From UBA6197 sp047638075 (GTDB lineage: Bacteria; Pseudomonadota; Alphaproteobacteria; Rhodobacterales; Rhodobacteraceae), in contig NZ_JBLJBV010000086.1 in the NCBI RefSeq assembly GCF_047638075.1, positions 1 to 25,820 of the forward strand: 25,820 nt of DNA, written 5' to 3'. Shown here in pieces: positions 7,301 through 18,396 of this stretch (within the stretch, counting starts at the first letter, position 1; each line of letters begins with the position of its first letter). The translations under genes and the position numbers were made by a program. Below the pieces are notes generated by a model, which ran no database searches, had not been told where the DNA came from, and saw only the letters and a list, made by a program, of their open reading frames with translations.

Positions 7301-8181
7301 TCGCCACTCTGCTGGAGCCGTTCAGCTACGGCTATATGTTCAACGCCATGTGGGTATCGTCGCTGGTCGGCGGGGTCTGCGCATTCCTGTCATCCTATCT
7401 CATGCTCAAGGGGTGGTCGCTGATCGGTGACGCGCTAAGCCATTCTGTCGTGCCGGGCATCGCAGGGGCCTATATTCTGGGCCTGCCGTTTGCGCTGGGG
7501 GCGTTTCTGGCGGGGGGGCTTGCGGCCGGGGCGATGCTGTTTCTATCGGGCCGCTCGGGGCTGAAGATCGACGTGATCATCGGCATTATCTTCACCTCAT
7601 TCTTCGGGCTTGGGTTGTTCATGGTGTCGCTGTCGCCAATGTCGGTCAGTATCCAGACAATCATCATGGGCAACATTCTGGCGATCACCCCCGAAGATAC
7701 GCTGCAACTGGCAATCATCGGCGTGGTCTGTCTGGTGGTGCTGCTGGCCAAGTGGAAAGACCTGATGGTGACGTTCTTTGACGAAAGCCACGCGCGCTCT
7801 ATCGGGTTGCGGCCGGACCTGTTGAAGGCGGTGTTCTTTTTGCTGCTGTCGGCGGCGATCGTGGCGGCGATGGTGACGGTGGGGGCGTTTTTGGTGATTG
7901 CGATGGTGGTGACACCGGGGGCAACAGCCTATTTGCTGTCTGACCGCTTTCCACGCCTGATCGTTCTTTCCGTGGCAATCGGCACGCTGACCAGTTTCTT
8001 TGGCGCCTATGCCAGCTATTTTCTGAACGGCGCCACCGGGGGAATCATCGTCACGCTGCAAACCCTGATCTTTCTGGCGGCTTTCGTCTTTGCGCCGAAA
8101 CATGGCGTTTTGGCCGCGCGCCGCAAGGCCGCCCTTGCGCTGGCCGAACCCCCTGCCGCCGCCCCCGAGGAGAGCCGCTGA
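7297..8181 (+). CDS. sitC: Mn/Zn ABC transporter permease 1
   Basis: A 294-residue integral membrane permease of the ABC-3 family (PF00950) with about eight hydrophobic segments. Family hallmarks are SYLMLKGWSLIGDALSHSV near the N-terminus and the conserved GAFLVIAMVVTPGATAYLL stretch. It pairs with SitD to form the membrane channel for metal import. The start overlaps the sitB stop by 4 bp, and the gene ends with a proline/alanine-rich cytoplasmic tail. It shares only its 3'-terminal base with the sitD start (TGATG). Confidence 0.92.
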   Translation: MIATLLEPFSYGYMFNAMWVSSLVGGVCAFLSSYLMLKGWSLIGDALSHSVVPGIAGAYILGLPFALGAFLAGGLAAGAMLFLSGRSGLKIDVIIGIIFTSFFGLGLFMVSLSPMSVSIQTIIMGNILAITPEDTLQLAIIGVVCLVVLLAKWKDLMVTFFDESHARSIGLRPDLLKAVFFLLLSAAIVAAMVTVGAFLVIAMVVTPGATAYLLSDRFPRLIVLSVAIGTLTSFFGAYASYFLNGATGGIIVTLQTLIFLAAFVFAPKHGVLAARRKAALALAEPPAAAPEESR

Positions 8182-9035
8182 TGCCCTTTGACACGCTCTT
8201 GCAACCGTTTCAGTTTCCCTTCATGCAAAACGCTTTCTGGATCGTGCTGTTGATCGCACCGCCCACGGCGCTCTTGTCGTGTTTTATGGTGCTGAAGGGT
8301 TGGGCGCTGATGGGGGACGCGGTCAGCCATGCAACGTTGCCCGGTATCGTGCTGGCGTGGATCTTTGGCGTGCCACTGATTATTGGCGCGTTTGGCGCAG
8401 GCATGACCTGCGCGCTGGCAACCGGCTATCTGGCAAGCAACAGCCGCGTCAAACAAGATACGGTGATGGGTGTGGTCTTTTCGGGCATGTTTGGGGTGGG
8501 GATCGTGCTTTACACCAGCATCCAGACGAATGAGCATCTGGACCATGTCCTGTTTGGCAACATGCTGGGCGTGGGCCGCGAGGATTTGTGGACCTCGGGG
8601 GTGATCGGGCTGGTGGTATCGGGGCTGTTGCTGCTGAAATGGAAAGACCTGTTGCTGAACGCCTTTGATCCGGCGCAGGCGCAGGCCTCGGGGTTGTCGA
8701 CGCGGGTTTTGCACTATGGGCTGTTGATCTGCCTGTCGCTGACCATCGTTGGCACATTGACGGCGGTGGGGTTGATCCTGGCGGTGGCGCTGCTGGTCAC
8801 ACCGGGGGCGATTGCGTTTTTGCTGGTGCGCAGCTTTGGGCAGATGCTGGCGGTCTCGGTTGCGGTCTGCATGGGGGCGATGTTGCTGGGCACCTATCTG
8901 AGCTTTTTTCTGGACAGCGCCCCGGCGGCAACAATCGTGCTGATCCTGACCGCGTTTTTCAGTTTGGCCTTTGTGCGACGCCTGCATCTGACGCGCCGCA
9001 CATCGCGCCTTGGGGCGGATACCATAGCCTCTTGA
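8181..9035 (+). CDS. sitD: Mn/Zn ABC transporter permease 2
   Basis: A 284-residue paralogue of SitC with the same ABC-3 layout: FMVLKGWALMGDAVSHATL near the start and LILAVALLVTPGAIAFLL near residue 200. It has about eight membrane spans. The last gene of the operon, it starts at the final base of the sitC stop codon. Having two permease genes is characteristic of SitABCD/MntABCD systems rather than ZnuABC, which has one. No clear terminator follows; 13 bp downstream begins the candidate control region of metH. Confidence 0.92.
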   Translation: MPFDTLLQPFQFPFMQNAFWIVLLIAPPTALLSCFMVLKGWALMGDAVSHATLPGIVLAWIFGVPLIIGAFGAGMTCALATGYLASNSRVKQDTVMGVVFSGMFGVGIVLYTSIQTNEHLDHVLFGNMLGVGREDLWTSGVIGLVVSGLLLLKWKDLLLNAFDPAQAQASGLSTRVLHYGLLICLSLTIVGTLTAVGLILAVALLVTPGAIAFLLVRSFGQMLAVSVAVCMGAMLLGTYLSFFLDSAPAATIVLILTAFFSLAFVRRLHLTRRTSRLGADTIAS

Positions 9036-9048
9036 CACCGCGCCAATG

Positions 9049-9061
9049 TGAACAAATTTCA
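9049..9061. promoter_or_regulatory. MetR-like half-palindrome upstream of metH
   Basis: TGAA-N5-TTCA fits the published consensus of the LysR-type regulator MetR, which activates met genes. Its position, about 85 bp upstream of the methionine synthase start, is suitable. No metR is in the window and a 13-bp match can occur by chance. Confidence 0.35.
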
Positions 9062-9080
9062 TAATCTTGCACAAGATTAT
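9061..9080. promoter_or_regulatory. 20-bp palindrome upstream of metH
   Basis: ATAATCTTG and CAAGATTAT are perfect inverse copies separated by CA. The core TTGCACAAG recurs directly at 9096-9104, 29 bp further on. No T-tract follows, so an operator is more likely than a terminator. The cognate regulator is unknown. Confidence 0.5.
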
Positions 9081-9144
9081 TAATTTGAACTCAAGTTGCA
9101 CAAGGCATACCCTGCGTCATTCCTTGAATTGACCGGATCATGCC

Positions 9145-10216
9145 ATGCAACCCTTTCAGCTTCGCCGTTCAGCGGTTTTTGCCCCCCTTTTGCGACTGGC
9201 ACGGGAACGGATTGTGATCCTTGACGGAGCCATGGGAACGCAAATCCAGGGCCTTGGCCTGAGCGAGGAAGACTTTGGCGGTCACGGGTCGGGCTGCGCC
9301 TGCCGCCATCATTCGGACCACCCCCAAAAGGGCAACAACGATCTGCTGATCCTGACCCAGCCGCAGGCCATAGAGGAAATTCATTTTCGCTATGCCATGG
9401 CCGGTGCCGATATCGTTGAAACCAATACGTTTTCATCCACCACGATCGCACAGGCCGATTACGGGCTGCAAGGTGCGGTCCACGATCTGAACGAACAAGG
9501 CGCGCGCATCGTGCGCCGCGCGCTTGACCGGGCCACCGCGATTGACGGGCGACCGCGCTTTGTGGCCGGCGCGGTTGGGCCAACAAACCGCACCGCCTCG
9601 CTTAGCCCTGATGTGAACAACCCCGGCTACCGCGCTGTAACCTTTGACGAATTGCGCATCGCCTACGGCCAACAAATCCGCGGGCTGATAGCGGGCGGCG
9701 CCGATCTGATCCTGATCGAGACGATCTTTGACACGCTGAATGCCAAAGCCGCGATCTTTGCCGCGTTCGAGTCCTTTGCCGAACACGGCCAACGCCTGCC
9801 GCTGATGATTTCGGGCACCATCACCGATGCCTCTGGCCGCACCCTTTCGGGGCAGACCCCCACGGCGTTTTGGCACTCCATCCGCCATTCTCGGCCGTTT
9901 TCGGTGGGGCTGAACTGCGCGTTGGGGGCCGCCGCCATGCGCCCGCATATGGCGGAGCTGGCAGCCGTGGCCGATACGCTGACCTGCGCCTATCCCAATG
10001 CCGGGTTGCCCAATGCCTTTGGCCAGTATGACGAAGGCCCCGACGAAACCGCAGCCCAGATCGCGGCCTTTGCCCGCGAAGGGCTGGTGAATATCGTGGG
10101 CGGGTGCTGTGGCACCACCCCTGACCATATCCGTGCCATTGCCGAGGCCGTGGCCCCCTATGCCCCTCGCGCCGTTCATACCGCTGAACCCGCCCTTGCA
10201 ACAAAAGGTGCCAGCC

Positions 10217-10224
<8 letters not shown>
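9145..10224 (+). CDS. metH: Methionine synthase, homocysteine-binding subunit (split MetH, part 1)
   Basis: A 359-residue homocysteine S-methyltransferase module (PF02574), equal to the N-terminal third of full-length MetH. Zinc-ligand cysteines are visible in GLNCALGA and GGCCGTTPDH. LDGAMGTQIQ and ADIVETNTFSS are typical family motifs. On its own it cannot transfer methyl groups from methyl-folate; the pterin, cobalamin and reactivation domains are encoded by the next gene, which it overlaps by 8 bp. Separate genes for the two halves are known from several alphaproteobacteria. The ATG at 9145 lacks a strong Shine-Dalgarno. Confidence 0.92.
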
Positions 10225-12940
<2,716 letters not shown>

Positions 12941-13013
12941 TCCATTCCCTGACGGGCGGGTAAAACGCCAAAGGCAGGGAAAGGCGGCCGAAACAATCCC
13001 AGACCATAGAGGG

Positions 13014-13043
13014 CGGGCCACAGTTGCACTGCGGCCCGTTTTT
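13014..13043 (+). terminator. Rho-independent terminator of metH
   Basis: CGGGCCACAGT (13014-13024) pairs with ACTGCGGCCCG (13028-13038) with one A-C mismatch and a 3-nt loop, followed by TTTTT. It lies 73 bp after the metH stop in the 311-bp gap before lon, which otherwise holds only one more hairpin. Confidence 0.85.
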
Positions 13044-13184
13044 CGCTTTTCTCCTTGGCGGACCTTCTGACCGCACGGCGAAATCAGCACCCAAGGCCAC
13101 CGCCGCCCCCTTCCCGGTGGGAACCGTCAGCGCCGCGCCCGGCTCATCGCCTCTTGAAAGTGGGCAAAGGCCGGCCCCAATAGC

Positions 13185-13214
13185 AAAAGGCGCACCCGAG
13201 GGCGCGCCTTTTTT
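13185..13214. terminator. Bidirectional terminator between metH and lon
   Basis: AAAAGGCGC (13185-13193) pairs with GCGCCTTTT (13204-13212), with further CCC/GGG pairing inside. T-runs occur on both strands (TTTTTT on plus, TTTT on minus). It lies 37 bp past the lon stop codon and probably ends lon transcription. Confidence 0.8.
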
Positions 13215-13251
13215 CATGGTGTCACGGGGGCCCGCGCGGGGCGTTTTCGGC

Positions 13252-15660
13252 CTAGTGTGCCGTCGCCCCTTGGCCTGACGCGGCAGCGGCAAGGGTGGCT
13301 TTTGCCGCGGCCTCTTCTGCGGCCTCATCCCATTCCACTGGCTCTGGCTGGCGCACAAGCGCGCGCGCCAAAACCTCACGAACGTGCGTAACAGGGATAA
13401 TCTCCAGCCCCTGTTTCACATTGGCCGGGATCTCGATCAGGTCCTTGGCGTTCTCTTCGGGGATCAAAACAGTCTTGATACCGCCGCGAAGGGCCGCCAA
13501 TAGTTTTTCCTTCAACCCACCGATCGGCAACACGTTGCCACGCAAAGTGACCTCGCCAGTCATGGCAATGTCTTTATGCACCGGAATCCCGGTCAACACC
13601 GAGACGATGGAGGTAACCATTGCCACGCCAGCCGAGGGGCCATCTTTCGGCGTTGCGCCCTCGGGGACGTGAACGTGAATGTCCACGGTTTCAAACTTTG
13701 GCGGTTTGACCCCGATTTGCGGGCTGATCGAGCGCACAAAACTGGCGGCCGCGTCGATCGATTCCTTCATCACATCGCCCAGTTTCCCGGTCGTTTTCAT
13801 CCGCCCCTTGCCGGGCAGTTTCAGCGCCTCGATCTGCAACAGATCGCCGCCGACGCTCGTCCAGGCAAGCCCGGTCACGACGCCAACCTGATCTTCCTTT
13901 TCGGCCAGCCCATAGCGGAAGCGGCGCACCCCAAGGTATTCTTCAACCTTGGCCACATCAGCCACAACCGATTTGGCCTTGCCTTTCAGGATCTCGGTCA
14001 CCGCCTTGCGCGCGACCTTGGCCAGTTCGCGTTCAAGGTTCCGCACGCCCGCCTCGCGGGTATAGTGGCGGATGATGTCGTCCAACGCGGCATCGGTCAG
14101 GCTGAATTCGGCCTTTTTCAACCCGTGGTTCTTGATCTGTTTCGGGATCAGGTGTTGCCGCGCGATTTCGCGTTTTTCATCCTCGGTATAGCCTGACAGC
14201 GGGATGATCTCCATCCGGTCCAGCAGCGGGCTGGGCATGTTGTAGCTGTTGGCCGTGGTCAGGAACATGACGTTCGAGAGGTCATATTCGACCTCAAGGT
14301 AGTGGTCGGTGAACGTCGCGTTCTGTTCAGGGTCCAGCACCTCCAGCATTGCCGAGGCCGGGTCACCGCGAAAATCCTGGCCCATCTTGTCAATCTCATC
14401 CAGCAAGATCAGCGGGTTGGTCGTTTTCGCCTTTTTCAGCGCCTGAATGATCTTGCCGGGCATCGAGCCGATATAGGTGCGCCGGTGACCCCGAATTTCG
14501 GATTCGTCGCGCACACCACCAAGGCTGATGCGGATGAATTCGCGCCCGGTGGCCCGCGCCACGCTGCGCCCAAGGCTGGTTTTACCCACACCCGGAGGGC
14601 CGACAAGGCACAGGATCGGGCCTTTCAGCTTGGCCGACCGCGCCTGAACCGCCAGATATTCAACGATCCGTTCCTTGACCTTTTCAAGCCCGTAGTGGTC
14701 GTTATCAAGCACCTTTTCGGCCGCCACGAGGTCTTTCTTCACCCGCGACTTCACCCCCCACGGCAGCGCCAGCAGCCAATCGAGGTAGTTGCGCACCACT
14801 GTCGCCTCGGCGCTCATCGGGCTCATGGATTTCAGCTTTTTCAGCTCACCCAGGGCTTTTTCGCGTGCCTCTTTCGAGAATTTGGTCGCCGCAATCTTGG
14901 CTTCCAGTTCGTTCAGCTCGTTCTGGCCTTCCTCGCCGTCGCCCAGCTCCTTCTGAATGGCCTTCATCTGCTCATTCAGATAGTATTCGCGCTGGGTGCG
15001 CTCCATCTGGTTCTTGACGCGGGATTTGATCTTTTTCTCTACCTGCAAAACGGACATTTCGCCCTGCATCAGGCCAAAGACCTTTTCCAGCCGCTCGCCG
15101 GTATCAAGCGTTTCCAAAAGCTCCTGCTTCTGGCCTACTTCCAGCCCCAGATGACCGGACACGAGATCCGCAAGCTTTTGCGGCTCGCGCGATTCGACAA
15201 TCGCCGTCAGCGCTTCTTCGGGGACGTTTTTCTTGACCTTGGCGTAACGTTCGAACTCGTCACCGACCGACCGCAGCAGCGCCTTGACGGTATCCTCATC
15301 GCCCGGCGTTTCCACCAGCGCCTCGGCGCGCGCCTCAAAGTAAGTTGGGTTGCTCAGGAATTCCGTGATCCGAACCCGGCTTTTCCCCTCGACCAGCACC
15401 TTCACGGTGCCGTCGGGAAGCTTGAGCAATTGCAACACGTTGGCCAGAACCCCAACGCGGTAGATCCCGTCAGTGTCGGGTTCATCAACGCCGGGGTCGA
15501 TCTGGCTGGCCAGAAGGATCTGGCGGTCATCGGCCATCACCTCTTCCAGCGCGCGGACCGATTTTTCACGACCCACGAACAGCGGCACGATCATATGCGG
15601 AAACACCACGATGTCGCGCAAAGGCAGGACGGGGAATGAGGTCGAAAGTGCTTCGTTCAT
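13252..15660 (-). CDS. lon: ATP-dependent Lon protease
   Basis: An 802-residue LonA protease that degrades misfolded and regulatory proteins in the cytoplasm. The N-terminal LAN domain starts FPVLPLRDIVVFPHMIVPLFVGR. The AAA+ module has Walker A GPPGVGKTS and Walker B LILLDEIDKM. The protease domain has the Ser-Lys dyad: S676 in DGPSAG and K719 in GGLKEK, matching E. coli S679 and K722. The start at 15658-15660 is chosen because AGAGGAAA precedes it and the family N-terminus follows at once. A hydrophilic alanine/glutamate-rich tail (residues about 780-802) is not conserved in the family. A candidate promoter lies about 75 bp upstream. Confidence 0.97.
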   Translation of the reverse strand: MNEALSTSFPVLPLRDIVVFPHMIVPLFVGREKSVRALEEVMADDRQILLASQIDPGVDEPDTDGIYRVGVLANVLQLLKLPDGTVKVLVEGKSRVRITEFLSNPTYFEARAEALVETPGDEDTVKALLRSVGDEFERYAKVKKNVPEEALTAIVESREPQKLADLVSGHLGLEVGQKQELLETLDTGERLEKVFGLMQGEMSVLQVEKKIKSRVKNQMERTQREYYLNEQMKAIQKELGDGEEGQNELNELEAKIAATKFSKEAREKALGELKKLKSMSPMSAEATVVRNYLDWLLALPWGVKSRVKKDLVAAEKVLDNDHYGLEKVKERIVEYLAVQARSAKLKGPILCLVGPPGVGKTSLGRSVARATGREFIRISLGGVRDESEIRGHRRTYIGSMPGKIIQALKKAKTTNPLILLDEIDKMGQDFRGDPASAMLEVLDPEQNATFTDHYLEVEYDLSNVMFLTTANSYNMPSPLLDRMEIIPLSGYTEDEKREIARQHLIPKQIKNHGLKKAEFSLTDAALDDIIRHYTREAGVRNLERELAKVARKAVTEILKGKAKSVVADVAKVEEYLGVRRFRYGLAEKEDQVGVVTGLAWTSVGGDLLQIEALKLPGKGRMKTTGKLGDVMKESIDAAASFVRSISPQIGVKPPKFETVDIHVHVPEGATPKDGPSAGVAMVTSIVSVLTGIPVHKDIAMTGEVTLRGNVLPIGGLKEKLLAALRGGIKTVLIPEENAKDLIEIPANVKQGLEIIPVTHVREVLARALVRQPEPVEWDEAAEEAAAKATLAAAASGQGATAH

Positions 15661-15733
15661 TGCATTTCCTCTATAGCAGAAGAACACTGGCCCCGCCCTC
15701 GCGGCAGCCCCCGGTTCTTCCCGTTCGATCCTA

Positions 15734-15762
15734 TATCTAGGGGTGGATGGGCATGGGTTCAA
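15734..15762 (-). promoter_or_regulatory. Candidate lon promoter
   Basis: On the minus strand TTGAAC (15757-15762) and TAGATA (15734-15739) are separated by 17 bp. TTGAA with C-rich sequence before the -10 also resembles alphaproteobacterial heat-shock (RpoH) promoters, which would suit lon, but this is inference. Confidence 0.45.
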
Positions 15763-15775
15763 CCGGTCGAAATCA

Positions 15776-15814
15776 CCTTGCGGCTAATGCATGCGCTTAT
15801 TGGCTACCGCAAGG
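15776..15814. repeat. Inverted repeat between the sensor kinase and lon
   Basis: CCTTGCGG (15776-15783) is perfectly repeated in inverse at 15807-15814, with additional inner pairing (GCTAAT with ATTGGC). It lies 26 bp past the kinase stop. There is no T-tract on the minus strand, so a rho-independent terminator is unlikely. Confidence 0.4.
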
Positions 15815-15839
15815 GACAAAGAGGCCGCATCGGGCAGAG

Positions 15840-17159
15840 TCACCGTGCCACTACCAGCTCAACTTTCAGCCCGCCCAGCGCCTCGCTTTCGCCCAGCCGA
15901 ATCGTTCCGCCATGGCTGCGCGCGATGTCGGCGGCGATCGACAGGCCCAGCCCCACCCCCTGCCCCTTGTTCTGGTTTCGCGCCGGGTCCAGCCGCGAAA
16001 ACGGGCGCAACGCCTCTTCGCGCTGGCCGGGGGGGATACCGGGGCCGTCATCCTCGACCGTGATTTTCAGCGCGCGCGGCCCCAGCCCGACCGAAACCAC
16101 CGCCCGGTTGCCATAGCGCACCGCATTGCCAATCAGATTTTCAAGCGCCCGGCGCAGTGCGTCTGGGCGGAATGTCGCCGTGCCCTCATCCTGACAGACC
16201 CCCAAAGTGACCGGCAGCCCACCACGTTGCGAATCCTCGACAATCTGGGCCACAAACGCACAAGGGGCCAGGGATTCAGGCTCTCCGTCGGCCGCATCGT
16301 CGCGGGCAAATTCCAAAAAGGCATCAACCAGCTTGCTCATCTCAGCCACGTCGCGCTCCAGGGCGGCAACATCCTCATCCTCGGGCAGCATCGACAGCCC
16401 AAGGCGCAGCCGCGTCAGCGGCGTGCGCAGATCATGGCTGATCCCCGACAGCATCATCGTGCGCTGTTCGATCTGCCGGTCGATCCGGCCCCGCATGTCC
16501 AAAAACGCCGCCCCCGCAGAGCGAACCTCAAGCGCGCCAGAGGGTTTATAGGGCACCACCCTGCCCTTGCCGAATTCCTCTGCCGCAAGCGCCATCCGCC
16601 GGATCGGACGCAGCTGATTGCGCAGAAAAATAAAGGCAATAAGCGTCATCAGCAGGCTGGTGCCCAACATCAGCACAATCAACTGATGCGGGTTGGACGC
16701 CGACACCCGACGCCGATCAAAACTGATCTGCATCGGCCCGTGGCGTGTGGTCAGGGTCAGTTCGACATCGCTCAGCGTTGCCAGCCTTATTGCGGTAATC
16801 GTGTCCAACCCTTCGCGCAGCGTCGCAATCACCACCCGCCCCGACAGATCATAGAAAACCCGCGCATCACCGGTTGCTTGGGGCGCCGGCAGCACCACCG
16901 TCAGGCTCAGCGGTTCAGCGACAGCGGCCACCGCACGCTTTGCCATGATCAGATCAGGCGCCGCATTGGCCAAGGCCTCCAGATACACTACCTCGCGTAG
17001 CATCGTGCCCGTCATCTGCCGGGTTACCCCCTCAAAATGGCGTTGCAGAAAAACCACCGACACGACAAGCTGTATCGTCACGATCGGCAAAATCAGGATC
17101 AGCGCGGCCCGCCCATAAAGCCCGCGCGGCATCAAACGTTTGAGCCAGTCAAAATCCAT
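15840..17159 (-). CDS. EnvZ-like sensor histidine kinase (orphan)
   Basis: A 439-residue inner-membrane sensor kinase. Two membrane helices (about 17-38 and 159-179) flank a periplasmic sensor domain of about 120 residues. A HAMP segment follows (about 180-232), then the dimerisation domain with phosphoacceptor H242 in GISHDLRTPLTRLRLGLSML. The ATPase domain has the N-box NLIGNAVRYG, the G1 box DDGPGIP and the G2 box GVGLGLSIAADIARSHGG. The layout is that of EnvZ, including the size of the periplasmic part. No response regulator is adjacent, so the partner (presumably OmpR-like) is encoded elsewhere. It is divergent from the next gene with 42 bp between starts and lies upstream of lon on the same strand. 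Confidence 0.9.
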   Translation of the reverse strand: MDFDWLKRLMPRGLYGRAALILILPIVTIQLVVSVVFLQRHFEGVTRQMTGTMLREVVYLEALANAAPDLIMAKRAVAAVAEPLSLTVVLPAPQATGDARVFYDLSGRVVIATLREGLDTITAIRLATLSDVELTLTTRHGPMQISFDRRRVSASNPHQLIVLMLGTSLLMTLIAFIFLRNQLRPIRRMALAAEEFGKGRVVPYKPSGALEVRSAGAAFLDMRGRIDRQIEQRTMMLSGISHDLRTPLTRLRLGLSMLPEDEDVAALERDVAEMSKLVDAFLEFARDDAADGEPESLAPCAFVAQIVEDSQRGGLPVTLGVCQDEGTATFRPDALRRALENLIGNAVRYGNRAVVSVGLGPRALKITVEDDGPGIPPGQREEALRPFSRLDPARNQNKGQGVGLGLSIAADIARSHGGTIRLGESEALGGLKVELVVAR

Positions 17160-17201
17160 GGCAAAAGCCTAGCGACACGGCGCAACATAGGAAAGCGCAA
17201 G

Positions 17202-18086
17202 ATGGACACTCAACCGCTGGTTCTGGAGAATGGCGTGCGCATGGTACGCGCGGCCAACCCCTCGGCCATGACCCTTTCGGGGACCAACACCTACATCATC
17301 GGCACGGGTGATGTGGCGGTTATCGACCCCGGCCCCACCCTGCCGTCGCATTTCAAGGCAATTCTGGCCGCCTTGGCACCGGGTGAACGCGTCAGCCATA
17401 TTTTCGTGACCCATGCACATCTTGACCATTCGCCCCTGGCCCGCCCCCTGGCCGAGGCCACCGGTGCCCAGGTCCTGGCCTTTGGCCCGCCAACCGCAGG
17501 GCGCTCGGCAGTGATGACCGCCTTGGCAAAGACCGGCCTTTCAAGTGGTGGCGAAGGTGTCGACCACGGCTTTACCCCCGATATCCGCCTGACCAACGGT
17601 GAAGCCGTCGCCCATGGCGATTGGTCACTGACCGCCCTGCATACGCCGGGGCATTTTTGCAACCACCTGTGCTTTCAGTGGCGCGACATTGTCTTCAGCG
17701 GTGATCATGTGATGGGATGGGCGAGCACGCTGATTTCCCCGCCCGACGGCGATCTGAGCGATTATCTGGCCTCACTCGCCTATCTGCGCACCGTTTCCGC
17801 CCGGGTCTTCTACTCAGGTCACGGCGACCCCATCGGGCACCCCAATCAGCGCCTTGACGACCTGATCCGCCACCGCCAGGGCCGCACCGCCCAGATCCTC
17901 GACGCCCTGACCCACGGCCCCGCCACCCCGGCCGACCTGACCGCCCGGATCTACACCGACACCCCCAAGGCACTGATGGCCGCAGCCAGGCGAAACGTGT
18001 TTGCCCATTTGATTGATCTTACATTAAAAAACCAGATCACGGCCGATGGCGAGTTCACCGAAAACACCCTTTTTTCAAGACGCTGA
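17202..18086 (+). CDS. Metallo-beta-lactamase-fold hydrolase (LACTB2-like)
   Basis: A 294-residue protein. The metal-binding motif HxHxDH is H71-A-H73-L-D75-H76 in FVTHAHLDHS. Further ligands are the histidines in LHTPGHFCNHLCF, the aspartate in VFSGDHVMGW and the histidine in FYSGHGDPI. The C-terminal 60 residues (RHRQGRTAQILDAL onward) match the winged-helix extension found in LACTB2-type members, some of which are RNases in eukaryotes; the bacterial substrate is unknown. The start at 17202 has AGGAAAG upstream and avoids overlap with the divergent kinase gene. Confidence 0.88.
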   Translation: MDTQPLVLENGVRMVRAANPSAMTLSGTNTYIIGTGDVAVIDPGPTLPSHFKAILAALAPGERVSHIFVTHAHLDHSPLARPLAEATGAQVLAFGPPTAGRSAVMTALAKTGLSSGGEGVDHGFTPDIRLTNGEAVAHGDWSLTALHTPGHFCNHLCFQWRDIVFSGDHVMGWASTLISPPDGDLSDYLASLAYLRTVSARVFYSGHGDPIGHPNQRLDDLIRHRQGRTAQILDALTHGPATPADLTARIYTDTPKALMAAARRNVFAHLIDLTLKNQITADGEFTENTLFSRR

Positions 18087-18155
18087 ACCTTTGTGAAAAA
18101 AACTGCAAAACCCTCTGGACGCCCCCCATCCACGCCGCTATACACCGCCTCGTGT

Positions 18156-18230
18156 TCCGGCGTAGCTCAGCGGTAGAGCAGTTGACTGTTAATCAATTGG
18201 TCGTAGGTTCGATCCCTACCGCCGGAGCCA
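18156..18230 (+). tRNA. tRNA-Asn (anticodon GTT)
   Basis: A 75-nt cloverleaf. The acceptor arms TCCGGCG and CGCCGGA pair perfectly, with discriminator G and encoded CCA (18228-18230). The D-arm is GCTCAGCGGTAGAGC. The anticodon loop CTGTTAA has GTT at 18188-18190, and the T-arm is GTAGGTTCGATCCCTAC. A TATACA box at 18139-18144 fits a -10 element. Integrase remains begin just downstream, as is typical of tRNA genes used as integration sites. Confidence 0.97.
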
Positions 18231-18288
18231 ATTTCCCAGCAAGCGGTTGATTTCATTGGTTGAGCCCCGACAAGAGTCGGAGCCACGC

Positions 18289-18336
18289 GTGCACGTGCAC
18301 GAACTGGTGCACAAACGCGTGCACGAAGCGGTGCAC
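18289..18336 (+). repeat. GTGCAC array with 12-bp periodicity
   Basis: GTGCAC occurs at 18289, 18295, 18307, 18319 and 18331, so the last four are exactly 12 bp apart. Read in the frame of the downstream integrase it encodes a four-residue repeat, xxVH (VH, ELVH, KRVH, EAVH). It lies 58 bp after the tRNA end and upstream of the integrase ATG. Integrase or excisionase arm-type sites are a plausible role. Confidence 0.7.
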
Positions 18337-18396
18337 GACCCGGTACTCGGCCCGCGATTCCAGGATGCCCTGAAACCCGTTTCGGAGCACCCTTTA

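Noticed and set aside
8016..9101. Long minus-strand reading opposite sitD
   Set aside because: Glutamine/histidine/arginine-rich antisense shadow of a clear membrane permease.
13807..14470. TTGCCGGGCA-like words within lon
   Set aside because: They encode conserved Lon residues (PGKGRMK, MPGKI), lack the 5' box and stem-loop, and are chance matches to the 3' box.
14302..15639. A long plus-strand open reading opposite lon
   Set aside because: Shadow of the lon coding frame; its composition follows lon codon structure.
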